A stretch of 64,000 nucleotides of DNA from Glandiceps talaboti (Eukaryota > Hemichordata > Enteropneusta > Spengelidae), in the NCBI RefSeq assembly GCF_964340395.1, contig NC_135567.1, positions 2,714,109 to 2,778,108 of the forward strand. Direction: 5' to 3'. Numbering within the stretch: the stretch's first letter is position 1; each line of letters opens with the position of its first letter. Of this stretch, positions 23,616-36,000 are shown piece by piece. A program made the translations under genes and the position numbers. A model generated the notes under the pieces. The model worked only from the letters and a program-made list of their open reading frames with translations, made no database searches and was not told where the DNA came from.

Positions 23616-23957
23616 CCTTCAACTATCATGATGAATGTCCAACCTTATAAAAGAAGACAATCTACAACCGGTTATCATCTAAAATACCATGGAACATCTA
23701 GAATGGCAAAACAACAGACAAGAGCTACTAAATATCTCAACCTTAGAATAAGATGAACTTCTTTATTGATTTGCGTTTCATAATGTTTGCTACTGTTAGC
23801 CATGGCAATACTAAAACCTTTGTAAATATGAAATTTGTCCTTCAGATGCTCGATTGTTTGTTCATGATCCACATTAAGCTAACCATGTAGTCCATACTAC
23901 AACCTCCAATATATGTCATTAACCACACATTGATGAGTCAGATAATCTAAACTATTT
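23616..23957. repeat. Dispersed repeat, family C copy 1
   Basis: About 340 bp that matches 37117-37778 closely (from CCTTCAACTATCATGATGA to GAGTCAGATAATCTAAAC), with an extra insertion of about 280 bp in the other copy. Function unknown, no coding capacity. Confidence 0.8.
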
Positions 23958-25424
23958 TAAAGTCCAAGGTGCAACCAGGCTATGTGCCCACGCTACGGAA
24001 GCAGGTTTGCGCATGTGCAACGGAATACGTTTGTTTAAGCAACGCTTCAAAACGCAATGCGCATGCGTCAGAATATGCGGAAATGAAAATAAATGGACGT
24101 GCATGGTCGGTGCTGCACATGAACGCCATGAGCTCACGTTCTCCCTGCCTTCCTCTGGAGGTACGCACTTTATTTAAAACACGTTTTAGGTAGACCTATG
24201 GGCAATGATTTCATACATATAACAGGACACTTCCTTTGCTGTTCCGGTTTGAGAAAACATGAACGAAGAGCGTGTATAACTTCACCGCGTAATGGATCAT
24301 GGATGTACTCATGACAAATATGGAATTTGTAACATGACGGAGTTATTGATGTATCGTAGGTAACTTGTACGTAGAAATTGACTCATTTCCATGCGATTCA
24401 TCGGAGTGTTTGCAATGGGAATAACCGTCACCTAACCAGGTAAGTAAATGACACTCATCGTATAGTAATGAGTGTTACGACTTACATACTTGTTTATCAC
24501 ATTGTCACTGTACGTACCTCCATTACACGTATATGTAAACAATGAACCTGCTGGCAACCATATTACTAATATTAGTGATGAGTATGTTGAACAACTGGAT
24601 GATACTTCCCTAATGTTCAAGGGTAAACAGTTCCATTCAGGGATTGTTATTATCACAAAAATACAAATATGAATTAATCATTAAAGGAATATATTCATAA
24701 CATTTGATACCATGTTTTAATCCTCTTTCTACCAGGACGGTATTGTTTACAAAAAATCACAAGTTGGGAAAAAAATATGAACAAACACAAACATGATCAT
24801 ACAATATAATAATTAATCTACATAGTCAGTTTATTTACAAATGTTCTTTTAGTACTACTATACATACTCAATTATACAATACTTTAATTCCATAAACAAA
24901 ATAAATGTACTCACTTAGTTTTAAATAATTTGATTTTTGTCCTTACTTTGTAACCTTTAGTAATTCCACTGGAAGTTACAATATCTTTGAATTAATTACT
25001 CATGAGAAGTACAGTGTGTGATATACAAAATGTGAATGCCATTGTATTTGAAAATCTATACTCTAATATAAATGCAAGGACAATACTATACTGTCAATAT
25101 TTTTTTCTCTTAATATTTAGTAACATCAGTAGCAAAAGGTGAATTTCAAAAATGTGTTTACTGAAGCTACATTATAGCTTTTGATTATAATTGAAAGAGT
25201 TAAAAGTCCTTTTATAGTCAGGTAAACTTTACCTCCTTATCATAAAATATATTTCCTAAGATAAACTACACTGAGTATTAGTATAGATTTGTTTACATTA
25301 TACATTTAGCTAACAAAATAGTTTCTAAGGATTAGTTACATTACATTCAAAAGTCAAGAGTAGTAAACTTCTTGTTCTCGTGGAAGTAAATGAGAATCTA
25401 CATCCATCATTCTTGGTTCCTATA
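23958..25424. other. Non-coding stretch
   Basis: AT-rich, short ORFs only, no recognisable motif. Confidence 0.55.
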
Positions 25425-25600
25425 ATTAATCAATCAATCTTTATTATACTCAACACACACTAGCAGAGAGTGTGGTATGCATGGTACAATTAATAAAAAA
25501 AAATGAAAATACAACCTACAAGGCTCACATAAAGAGCCTAAAAAGTATCCAGTGAATTTTCACCTGCTACATGGAGCTACTGGAGGTTACAACACATACA
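25425..25600 (-). mobile_element. LINE-type 3' end fragment with (GATT)n tail
   Basis: On the minus strand the sequence ends GTGTGTTGAGTATAATAAAG followed by GATTGATTGATT at 25440-25427, a common form of LINE 3' terminus. Upstream sequence is too short to name the clade. It lies about 230 bp beyond the stop codon of the minus-strand gene. Confidence 0.4.
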
Positions 25601-25831
25601 TGTACATTTTTTGTACCAGTGTGTCTTTAAAATACTACAAAGTCTAGATAATTGTATTCCATTTTCTTTTTTTTTAAGACTTTTGTTTTGTGAGAGTGTG
25701 TAAAATTAAAAAAGTATCTTGACCCAAATCTACATTGTATTTAATTTTACAGTGAAATACTTACAATTGTATTACCTGTTTGTATTATTTTCTGTTAACG
25801 CAGATGACAGTATACACAACTATGTATGTAT

Positions 25832-28082
25832 CTAGGCATATCTCAATACTGTGAAAGAACCAAGTGTAAACTGTGTGCTATTTGCAATAGAATTAAAATA
25901 TTGTAACATTCTGGCTATTATTTCTTCCCTCCTAGGGCAGGAAAGAAAAAGGGCACCAACATCTCCATGAATATGACTGTCAAACATAATTATATGGCTA
26001 CAATCAAGGTTACAAAGGAATATGATGGATTTCCCCTGAAAAATGAAAATGCCTGCTGATTTTGGGGTGAGTTGGGATATGAGATTAGTTAGTGTAAGTG
26101 TCTGTGAATCATTATCTGTATCAATGATATCAATAGGTGTTTCGGGTCCTATGTTACATACATTTATATACGGCAACATGTTGACTGCTTCATGTACTGA
26201 CAAATTTCTGCCAACTTGACTTACATACAACTCATAAACTCTGTTGCCTTCTCTCAATGTTGTGAGTGTCGCCTCAAACCACTGTGGTGGTAATACCTGT
26301 TGTGGGAGAGACACATGATTGATTAAATTATTCCAATACGTGTTGCCAAATATTATTGTAATAAGTGAACAGGCATTGCTTCCATCACGGCCATCAATTG
26401 TAGATTGAGATATGTGTTTTGGCAATGCCCAAAGTTTTATCTCTCCTTCAGTATACATGATGGAAATGGGATGTATGTTAATGAGTGCATGGTGTTGTGG
26501 AATGTAAGATTTCTGTCTTGTTTGTTGTAGTAATTGAGGACATGTGATGACACCTCGTTTCTTTTTTGTGTGACCATATTGTCTACAGTGAGCGCATCGT
26601 CTGTTGTTCTGCTGTGGTTGATGGGGATTTTGATGTTGGTGGTCTTTTGTAGGCTGTTGTATTGGTGGATATTGTTGTATGTAGTGAGTCATGTTGTCTT
26701 TAAATGCTTGTGATGTGTAGTGTTCACTGTCTTTTGTGGTGTTTATGTCAGTGGTGTCATCAATGTCCACATCTTTGTCATTTTGTTTGGATTGGTTTCT
26801 TATCCTGTGTTGTGTTGGAGTGAGAATGGCTTCATTAAAGCTTTTACTAAGCTCTGTTACTTTGGCAAGTAGTAATGGAAGACATACAGTACACTTGCCT
26901 TCTGATGATTGTAAACAATTCACATGACAACTATGACCACAGGGAAGCACTTTGATTGTATCTCCCTGATTATTACATGGTTTGAAATCACATACTTTAT
27001 CTATGGCTGGTATATTGTTGATTCCAAAACTGAAAGCAAGGGGTAAGCATTTACTAGTTATGTCTGTTTTGAATGTTGGTAGTTGGTATTTTAGTATGTT
27101 TGTTTTTGATTCCAGTAGTGAAGACTTTCCAGTGTTCTGTGCAACCTTCCCAAAGAGTTGTACAATATACTCGGCTGTCTTACCTGCAATGAGAGTGTAG
27201 TCATGATGCCAATTGCCTCTGCCATAGCCATGTAAGAAGTTTTGGTGAAATGTGTTGTTCAGTCGTGTTGATGCAATGCTGTGTGCTGTTTTTGTTATTG
27301 TGTGTGGTGATGTGTGTGGTTTGATTTGACTACGCAGAATGGAGTGCCATACTTCTACCTTTTTCTCAGTGAGGACTGGAAAATAAGTTTGAAAGAGTTC
27401 AGAAAGATCAGGAAATGTGGTCATGTAAAAGTCAGTGTCTGAAAGCATAGAAAGAGTGGATTTGTCATAATGATGTCTTCTCCAGATGATGAATAAAATG
27501 GAAATTCTGCGCATGATTTGAAGGTATAAGTTGTGATTTCCTGAACGAAAAATAGAGGTGTATTGAAAGGTCAGAAGAGGTAACTGTTCGTCAAAGATGT
27601 GTTTAAGGCAAAGGTATTCTGGGTCTTTGGAATTTAGAAAATGTTGAAGGATGGAATCACGTACAATCTGCCAACCTGTAAAAGCAGCCATGATAACAAG
27701 AGATGTTCGAAATGGTTTGGGGTTACATGAGAGCTTTCCCCCAAAAACAAAGGAATACAAGTCACTGTAAAAAAAATGATAAAGTTTAACATGGTCGTCA
27801 TGAAGATTAAGGGAAACATGAAAAGGTCCCTGTATTGGTAAAATGCTATCACTAAGTTTGTCTTGGGCAATAAGTTTCTTTACAAAATAAAATGTTGGCC
27901 AATCACCAGGAGCAGGAATTACAAACTGTTCAGCATATGAAAAGAAGTCTTGCGATGTATTAAAGATGTGATCATATGCTTTCTGGTAGTCTTCCATGGA
28001 ATGCAAGTCTTGTTGAAATTCATCGATGAGGTATGTTGTTTGAAGTGTGCTTCTTTCTGAGTGGTCCTCTTGTTGGTAGACC
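25832..28082 (-). CDS. Exon 6 (terminal, 2251 nt) of the composite gene
   Basis: Acceptor CGTCTTTCAG before 28082; the first base completes Arg 418 split by the intron. It carries residues 419-1167: the rest of the transposase-like core, RING-like finger (C782-x4-C787-x11-C799-G-H801-x2-H804-x2-C807-x7-C815-x2-C818), knuckle and C-terminal peptidase-like domain. Stop TAG at 25834-25832. No disruption in about 750 codons argues for function or recent activity. Confidence 0.9.
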
Positions 28083-31000
28083 CTGAAAGACGAGGACAGA
28101 TATTAAGTACGCTTATAAAGATAAAGTCATTTGTCATATGAATTATGAACAAACTAGATAACAACTAATATAATCTGCATAATCATTATACATGGTGACA
28201 AAGGCTCAATTCCAAAAATTTTGTTTTTTCAGAAGGGAAATGCATAGTGGGCACCTGAAATGTCACTATAGATATCTGAGGTTAATAGATATAGAAGTGG
28301 ATTTAATTGTTAGTTTTGCACGCATTGTCATTGAGTCCAACATAAAAATACATTGTGAAAGTAAGTATACTAGGCTGTGAGTGTTCAAGGTTTAAATTCC
28401 AGCTGACACATATTGTAGTATCCAACACATAATGACAGTAATCTTGTCATAGCACTTACAAATACAAGCCAAAAGTCAGGGCTGTTCGAATGTGCGTATT
28501 GTGTACATTAGGCTAGAGTAAACAAACAGGGTAGTGATATTTACAGATTACTCACAAGAAAACCTAGTTTGGATCAGTAACACATATAAAAAGCTATGTC
28601 TTAATAAGGGTACGTGTACCTATGTCGTTGTTACTTTGCTGTAAAACAATAGTTACCTGATATATTATTCCACATTTAAGAAGAATGTCACTCCAGGACT
28701 AAATAGAGGCAATTTCATTAAGTGTTGGTTCTAATTCTTGAGAGGCATTACATGATTTAACATCATTTACAATTAGTTGGAATTTCAAAAGAACATCAAG
28801 TTGATCTTGTGCCTTTTTGGGTATCTTTGCTGTAGAACATTGCATCATGGGAGTTAGTAGAAATAATATATTCAAGTTGCGCAATGAGATTCTGTACACT
28901 CAAAGGTATAGACACTCCAAGCTTATGAATACTCGATTTGTGAAGACTTCCATGATGCAATATCCCATAGTAAAGATACAGTACTACCCTATATAAAGGC
29001 ACAAGATCAACTTGCTGTTCTCTGAAATTGCAAGTAATTGTAGGTGAAGTAAAATCATGTAATGACTCTCCAGAATAAAAACCAACACTTTATGAAAATG
29101 GCTCTATTTCCTGGAGTGGCATTCCCCTTTAATACCTGAACTTTATGTAGTAAAAGAGGGGCATTTACCTGAACTGTTTGAGTGATTGCTCAATGGTTGC
29201 TGGATCAAGGTGTTTCATGTACTGTGGCAATGTGTTGATGCAGACAGTAGAATATTCCTTCATTCCCATGGTCATGATTTCAAGTATGTTTTCAATACCA
29301 ATACCACCAACACAGTCTTGTGTGCCTTCTGCTGTTTCAACAGGTACTGTTCTGTGTGGAGTCTGTCTTTTTTTTATTGCAAGGATTTGTGGATGAACGT
29401 CTACTAGTGAGGAAGCCATTTTGGATACCTTGAATGTGGTTAAATTTGTTGCCTGTCTTATTGGTTGAATGTTTGTGAAATCATCAAGTAGATGAATCAC
29501 TAGATGTCTTTCCTGTAAAGAAAGATAATAATTTTGACATCAAAACAGAGTTTATCACAACTATAAATAAGTCCAGTGAAAAGTGCAACTTTGACAATAG
29601 TCTTTCACACTGGTACTCGCGTCATGGATTCTGTCATGGTCTAGAATAACTTTATCCCTTTCAGGAGAATTAGCGAAACTCACAAGGAGTCATGGCTATA
29701 GTAACAATTATTTTATTTTTGTAATTGGTTTGTCTGTTGATTTAGAGATCACATTTATTTGCACCACCCATGAGAAATGTGAGGCTGAACATAAGTTATT
29801 GTGTAGTATGTGATGAAGAATAATGTAACTGCACATGAATTGCTAAAGTTCTGCTAAAATCATTCTGTTAAAATGATAACAATATGAAAGTATATTTGTA
29901 TTATTTCTTTCTGTCTACAAATGAATGAAATATACACTGAACTTTACCTTTCTTGCTCTTAATAGTAGAGAAGAAACAAGTGGAGTATTATCTCTGGCTG
30001 TTTTAGATCTATGTAGCGTTATAGTGTTTGGTGCAGCACTGAATCCTAGTATTGGACCAGCCATTAAACTATCATAAGATACACCATGTTGCATAAGATT
30101 CAGGCCACAGTCCTTCTGTAGTTGATTTGTTTTCTGTGATCTGCATGAAGGAGGACAATTATTCAGTTACTTTATATATAGACCGGTCTTGTAGTTGTAG
30201 TGAAATGTGTCACATATGATGATTATTGCCTACAAAGTGAAACACACTCGTTCATTACTCAATCCTGGTATTTAGATATAATATTTGAAAGATTTGATGA
30301 CATAATTGTTGGTACATATCAACAAAATCTGAGGAAATCCCTGTCATTACATGCACAACACATAAGTTGGATGGTTGTTGAAAAGTGACACATATCCTGG
30401 CTACATGAATCGTTGTAAACACTATACTTGATTAGTTTTTGGTTTTATGTAAATTATTATGTATTACTAAAAGTAAATACTGTATAAACTCAGCCTGTGA
30501 ATTACTGGAAAATAGTAGCTGGAGAGATATTAACAGTTACATAATGCTTAATTTTCTATCAACTTCAACAATGGAATATGACTATGAATAAGTTATCTAA
30601 CACCAAAGAGATATACATGTACATGTACCACATACAGTTCAGACTTAAGAACATCCAAGAGAAGACGTAATTGTAGCACGTAATTTACCTCATATATGCT
30701 AGAATGTGGAGTGCCGCTGTTGCTTTTTGTTCTATGACATCTGACCTATCATAAGATAATCTTGGATCATCTCTGGAAAGTGCAGATATCATAAGATCAA
30801 ACAAGCCAGGACACTTTTCCTCACAGAATTGTTTCATCTGGTTTGGACTGTAAAGTTTCTCCTCGGGATTGTTTTTTTGGTGTCGGAATAATTCTTTCTG
30901 AAAAGTTGCCAGCAGTTGTGGAAAACATGTAGGTGGTTCTGAAAAGAAAAAAGACTGTCAGAGCAGAGGTAGTTTATGAAGAAGTTTTACTTGTATTTTT

Positions 31001-32948
31001 TATATTCCAAGAGAAACTCTCTCTCACCAGCTTGAACATTGATATTATTCCACATATCCCATATTAGATACATGTAGTTAGCCTATAAAGAGGTAAAAAA
31101 ATAGCTTACCAATATCAGGACATTGAGACATCATTCTCTGTATTTTGTTCCAGTAGTCTAATGTTATTTCAACACCCCCTTGTGCTGACTTGTCCATATG
31201 CTTGTGTTCCTAAAAAAGATATTTCCAAAAACTTACATGGATATATATCTGCATTTATATTTACAGGTAATTGCTGGATATTCAGTGATATTACAATACT
31301 AGTGGCACAGCCATATTCAATCATCAGCTGAAAAATGTCTGGAACTCCTACATGTAACTCTACATAGAAGTCAGGAACAACTAAGATGTGAAGAGATTTA
31401 TTCCTTGCATTCATAATATTGACTTTGGACATAAATTAAATGTGGTCAATCACAGAAACTACCAGAAATATGTATTTCGTACAATAACAAGAATATGCAG
31501 ATATACAGATCTGTTCACTGATTTGTGTTTTTCTACACCATTAAATTACCGTTAGCAAAGACTGATCTATGTACATAGTTAAATGACCATGCATATCAAT
31601 GCTGTTAAATCAAGAGAAGTACTCTGTGTGTTTTAATAAACATTGAGGACAATCTAGTCAGTTACATGTTTTTGTTGTGTTGTTTTTCTTAACTTAATTT
31701 TATTATGCTAGCAAACACAAACTTTTATTAAAAGTACACTGTACTCGTCCATTGAGAAACTTCAGTGCCACAATCTCAAACATTATATTACTTAAGTATT
31801 TTAAAACAGTTTGATATACTGCCAAAACCAATATGCTAGCAAACAATGTTGACCAACATGTATATATTGATACATACATACATTGTTAAAAACTCAGGAG
31901 TTCAGTATGCAAATGTATAGGAAATAGTCTTGAATAATCATTTCAATAACAGTCTGGATTTGCAACAAATCAACCAGTCATCTGCAATGACATACTGCAA
32001 CCAGTAATGCATATAGGATTGTTTTGCAACTTACATAACCTCTTTGTTGTAAGAATACATATTGAAAAAAAAATGGGCAACATGTTTCAGTTGACTGTAG
32101 TTTGATATGCTCTGTGGCAAATGAAATGGTGAGAGCACTGATCTACAACCAACATATAAAAAAAATGTAAATAATGAGAAAATGACAAGGTTGGCAGAAA
32201 TATGTCTAGTTTGGTGAGATGGAAGTGAGATTCAGTTTTTGAATAATATGACTAATATAACCACAGGTCATTTCATTAGTGCTGTTGTTCATTACTCTAG
32301 TAAATATATTCTTCAGATATAAAGGGACATGCAACAACAACTGCACTTGCAGGTCAAACCCTTTTTACCAGTACATCTATACCAACAAATTGAACAAAGT
32401 AAAGTATAACAACTTTTACACAATGAGTTATAAAATAGATTTACCACATTGTATTATTTCATTTCATGATTGCATCAATAAAGATCATAATTATATGTCT
32501 AATTGTTCATTCAGTCAATTTTGGGAAAATGTCGTCAGAGACCAACTGTATCAAATTCACATTGAAGTTTACTTCAACTTACCTTTGAATCTGACTTTTT
32601 CTTCTGAGAAGTTTTTGGTCCAATTATTTCTTCAATTTTTTTGTAACAATTAGTACAAATGTATGAACCACGTCGATAGCTATGGTTGTTTTGACCAAGT
32701 TCATCAAAAACTGAGTGATACTTCAATGGTAGTTGTACATAACTACGTGAATGGAATCCTAGTGTTTTTGGGCTTGAACAAAATCTCAGACGGACTGCTG
32801 CCATGTAATGGTTTTTGCAGAGATATTCTCCACAAGTGACGTTTGCATTTCGAGCGATAATCCCGCTTGACACTTCCAGCAAACTTCCACCACATAATCT
32901 ACCATCAGAAGTTCTGGTTCGGGGAGCATGGGCGCAAACAAACGTCAT
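25832..32948 (-). CDS. Six-exon gene: transposase-like protein with RING finger, zinc knuckle and C76-like cysteine-peptidase domain (1167 aa)
   Basis: Six exons join with consistent phases (366+100+250+193+344+2251 nt = 1168 codons with stop). Domains: an N-terminal Cys/His-rich region (C5, C19, C39, C44, H47, C98, C101); a helical region at 123-303; a core at about 304-720 with DDFTN (D313/D314), GDWPT (D478), GPFHVSLN and KVEVWHS (E661), which could be an RNase H-like DDE transposase; a RING-like finger C782-C818; a low-complexity Gln/His/Thr linker; a zinc knuckle C914-x2-C917-x4-H922-x9-C932; and a C-terminal domain with GSNAC989 and FD1119-S-H1121. I recall similar core blocks in multi-copy proteins of invertebrates and fungi, but have not searched. 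A transposon-derived or domesticated gene with a ubiquitin-related C-terminus is the best reading. Start at M 32948 chosen; an in-frame ATG at 33092 would add 48 residues. Confidence 0.85.
28676..29132. mobile_element. Palindromic MITE with TTAA ends, 457 bp
   Basis: The two halves (about 28676-28870 and 28940-29132) are reverse complements over most of their length. The tips are GAATGTCACTCCAGGA and the complement of GAATGCCACTCCAGGA, and an inner perfect 18-bp pair lies at 28797-28814/28997-29014. Both outer ends are TTAA (28676-28679 and 29129-29132), the target of piggyBac-type transposases. It lies in intron 5 of the composite gene, has no coding capacity, and would fold into a long hairpin. 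Confidence 0.75.
29169..29512 (-). CDS. Exon 5 of the composite gene
   Basis: 344 nt. Acceptor TTCTTTACAG, donor AG|GTAAAT. Contains ERHLVIHLLDDFTN, whose paired Asp residues (313/314) are the candidate first metal ligand of a transposase-like core. Confidence 0.82.
29948..30140 (-). CDS. Exon 4 of the composite gene
   Basis: 193 nt. Acceptor CTTCATGCAG, donor AAG|GTAAAG. Reads SQKTNQLQKDCGLNLMQHGV and ends LLLRARK, in phase 0. Confidence 0.8.
30689..30938 (-). CDS. Exon 3 of the composite gene
   Basis: 250 nt. Strong acceptor TTTTTTCTTTTCAG and donor AG|GTAAAT. Encodes a helical segment with LYSPNQMKQFCEEKCPGLFD and LSRDDPRLSYDR. The phase agrees on both sides. Confidence 0.8.
31110..31209 (-). 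CDS. Exon 2 of the composite gene
   Basis: 100 nt. Acceptor TTTTTTAG before 31209 and donor G|GTAAGC after 31110. Reads EHKHMDKSAQGGVEITLDYW and onward without stop. It ends in phase 1, matching exon 3. Confidence 0.75.
32583..32948 (-). CDS. Exon 1 of the composite gene
   Basis: 122 codons, starting MTFVCAHAPR. The donor is AAG|GTAAGT at 32583/32582, phase 0. It encodes the Cys/His-rich N-terminus with LCKNHY and ICTNCYKK, probably zinc-binding. It ends in a Lys/Ser-rich, nuclear-localisation-like stretch. Confidence 0.75.
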
Positions 32949-33092
32949 TTTTATGCTAACAGTGACAACCACCTGTTGACAGTACAGAATGGCACCTGGC
33001 AGACGATACTTACAATTTGAAGTTTGGCGGGTGATTTGTCGTCGTCTGTGTTTGACAGGTGGGAGGGGCCAAATAAAATAAACTGACGTCAA

Positions 33093-36000
33093 AAGAATGA
33101 CATTCGTAAATGATACTCGTGTAACTTTTAATTTTTTTTATTTGTTAACATTATCAATACCTCCGGTCAGAAATCTAGGCCTAAGTGAAATGACGTTGAC
33201 GGGGAATACCTTTATTGTTATGCAGATTGAGACAAGTCTCCCATACTAATATATTAGACCAAGATAAAAAGCATACATTGTATCTATGGTAGTACAACAC
33301 TACACTAGGGCCGGCTATAGCTATCCGGATACAGCTTACAAGTTACCAGTGCACAGTTAACTTTACAGGTGTTCTACGTATTGAAACCCCATGTCAAGCC
33401 ATCTTTCGAAAGAGAAGTTCAGTGTTGTCACATGGACGGATATTTTGTCACAAAAAGTATGTTAAATTAGAGTTGGATTCCGATGTAACGGAGGATTTTC
33501 GCGATCTAACGCACAGCCGTTCAAAATTGTGGTAGGGGTTAAAAATTTGATACAATTTTGGTATTCATATTCAAATTAGTGCGTCTTTTGGGGTCATATT
33601 TATTTATACGTAAGGTCAATGAATTCTCCTCAGGAGGTCAAACTTTTCTGACTCGGAAAGTCTTCGGTATATGCATTATTTACGTCGAAACTTTCAGATA
33701 AAAAATCCCCGTAGTTTTAATGCAAGGAGATATGAGAGAATTTACCCTGGAAATTAGAGAACATGTTGAATTTTTGCGCGAAAATCGAACTGAGAATACA
33801 TGTTCGCGCATGCGTATACGTTCTGAAGCGTTGCTGTTTGTTTATATGGGAGGAACATTTGGTAAATCGAACCCAGGTAGTTTACCAACATATTAGTGGT
33901 TGTTCACACATATTGGTTACATGTAGTTCTTGCCTAATCCAAAGAGTCCCTTGTTATAGTTTTTTTTCAAGTGACAGTGTTTCTGCTATGTTTTTTTCCG
34001 GTGCGTACGTACGGCCAGACACCCAGTCTGGGTTAAACACGTATTTATATAAAGATATATAAAAAAATTATAGCCCGAGAAAATTATATTTTGAGGGACC
34101 TGTTCTAACACCATCCAAACACTGTTACACAGTGACAAATTGTGCAATTGAAATTGTAAACTGATATTCTTGGGTACGAACTAACTTACTTGTATCATTT
34201 GTACAATGTACTACATGTAGATTACAGTTGTGCACGTACACTAGCGTCGGCATTTGGTCGATCGTTACGTAAATTTGAAAACACCAAAATCGTTAGATAG
34301 ATGACAATTCTTTTTTTTACAGATTACAGATTACATGTAGGTCGTGTTTTGACAACATAATCGGTAAAACTTCAAAATTAACTATCGCACGGACCAGAGC
34401 GGACTAAGTTTTACACTTCCACACTTACTGTAGCTAGCTACCTGCAATCTCGAGTTTGGTAGAAATGTCATTGATGTTTTCGTTATTTTCCTTCCGTGTT
34501 CTAATTCTGTGAAAATATCTGTTATGGCTGTTTATGATTGATTATTTCGAAACCCAATGTCTCATCTCAGAAAACAGTCAATAAAATCACAAACATGTGC
34601 TTCTCCGAGTTATCCCGATGAGTACGCGTACCACTCCAGCTATTTAAAAACAAACGCAAACATGCATACGTCGTGGTGGGGTGAGTACCGACTCTAGTTT
34701 GGTCTCCACTCTGTCTCCATATGTTTGACTATGATGTCAGTCGATGTCATTTACATGACGAGGATTATTGCCGAATAGTGCCAAAACATATGGAAACGAT
34801 TTTTGAGAAATCTGGAAAGAAATTAATACGATTTCTGAACTCTCAAATTCGAATGAAACAAATATTTTCTGGTGCCTCCATGATTGTACTTGTAGTCTAG
34901 TTTAATAGTTTGCGTTAGGTTCATCTCCACAACATGCACAGAGCTAGAGATCGTAGTCGACAGGTAAGGACTTATAGGAACTAGACTTGGTAGTGATGTA
35001 TGATCTTTGTGTACAACATAGACAGTTGTCCATGAGATTTGAGGATCATTACAGAAATAACAGAGTTGCCAATGCTAGATTTGTTTATGAATTATAACAC
35101 TATACCCATCATCAACGTCGCTTATCAGTATCAAATATCGCACTAAAAGTTTCAAAAATGTCTTGCTTCCCGGCCATCAGAAAATTTAACTGAAAGTATG
35201 GGAATTCTTGATCGAAACATATCCAGTCATAAAATCATCAGGTTTCTGACAATTTCCAATACTTGTTACAGGAAAGACTGCAGTCCAAGAATATTTGGTT
35301 AGCTACATGTATTTCCAATCTGATTAAAATCCGATGAGGTGAAAGCGGCTAGATGTCCTTATTTACCTCTTTTCATCGTGTTGTGACATTTGTTTTGTTC
35401 GGAGTGATCGCGTGGGAAGGCGGCGATCACTCCGAACAAAACAAACGTCACAACACGATGAATAGATAAATAAGGACATCTAGCCTCTTTCACCACATCA
35501 GATTTTAATCAGATTGCATGTATTACCTGATGCCTTATACGTGATGTACATTTGATGCCTTATAAGTGACACGCACGACCATTGTTTGCACCACATGGTG
35601 TGTCTCGCCTCTGTACACGTACCGTACGTCTATCTTGTCTGTCGGTGTCACATTTTGCTTCCTCTCCAGTTTTCTCAGATGTTTTAAGAATTTGAAAATA
35701 GTCTGTCTGATCGACAAAATTTCTTTTCGCTGAAGTTTAGAAAACATTTAGTTCTACTCTACGTAAACGTCGTGTTGTTGCATCATGCATCATGAGATGT
35801 CACATTGACTGCATACTTCGCTTCGCGCTTCCTTCATCCGAATTCAACGTCCCTACGAAACTAGTTCGAAGGCTTTCACTAGCGATATCGTGACCAGTTT
35901 TGTTTTACCGCGTAATCGTCAAATTTTTTTTTACCACTTTGGGTATTTTAGTTGCTATTAGTACTTCTGTGCAACTCATATTTAATTTTCCGACCTTAGA

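Noticed and set aside
28699-29002. Minus-strand ORFs as an extra exon of the composite gene
   Set aside because: They lie within the palindromic MITE, and exons 5 and 6 already join in phase across it.
32279-32653. Plus-strand ORF of 124 codons
   Set aside because: AT-rich and overlaps the end of exon 1 and the splice donor of the minus-strand gene; no motif.
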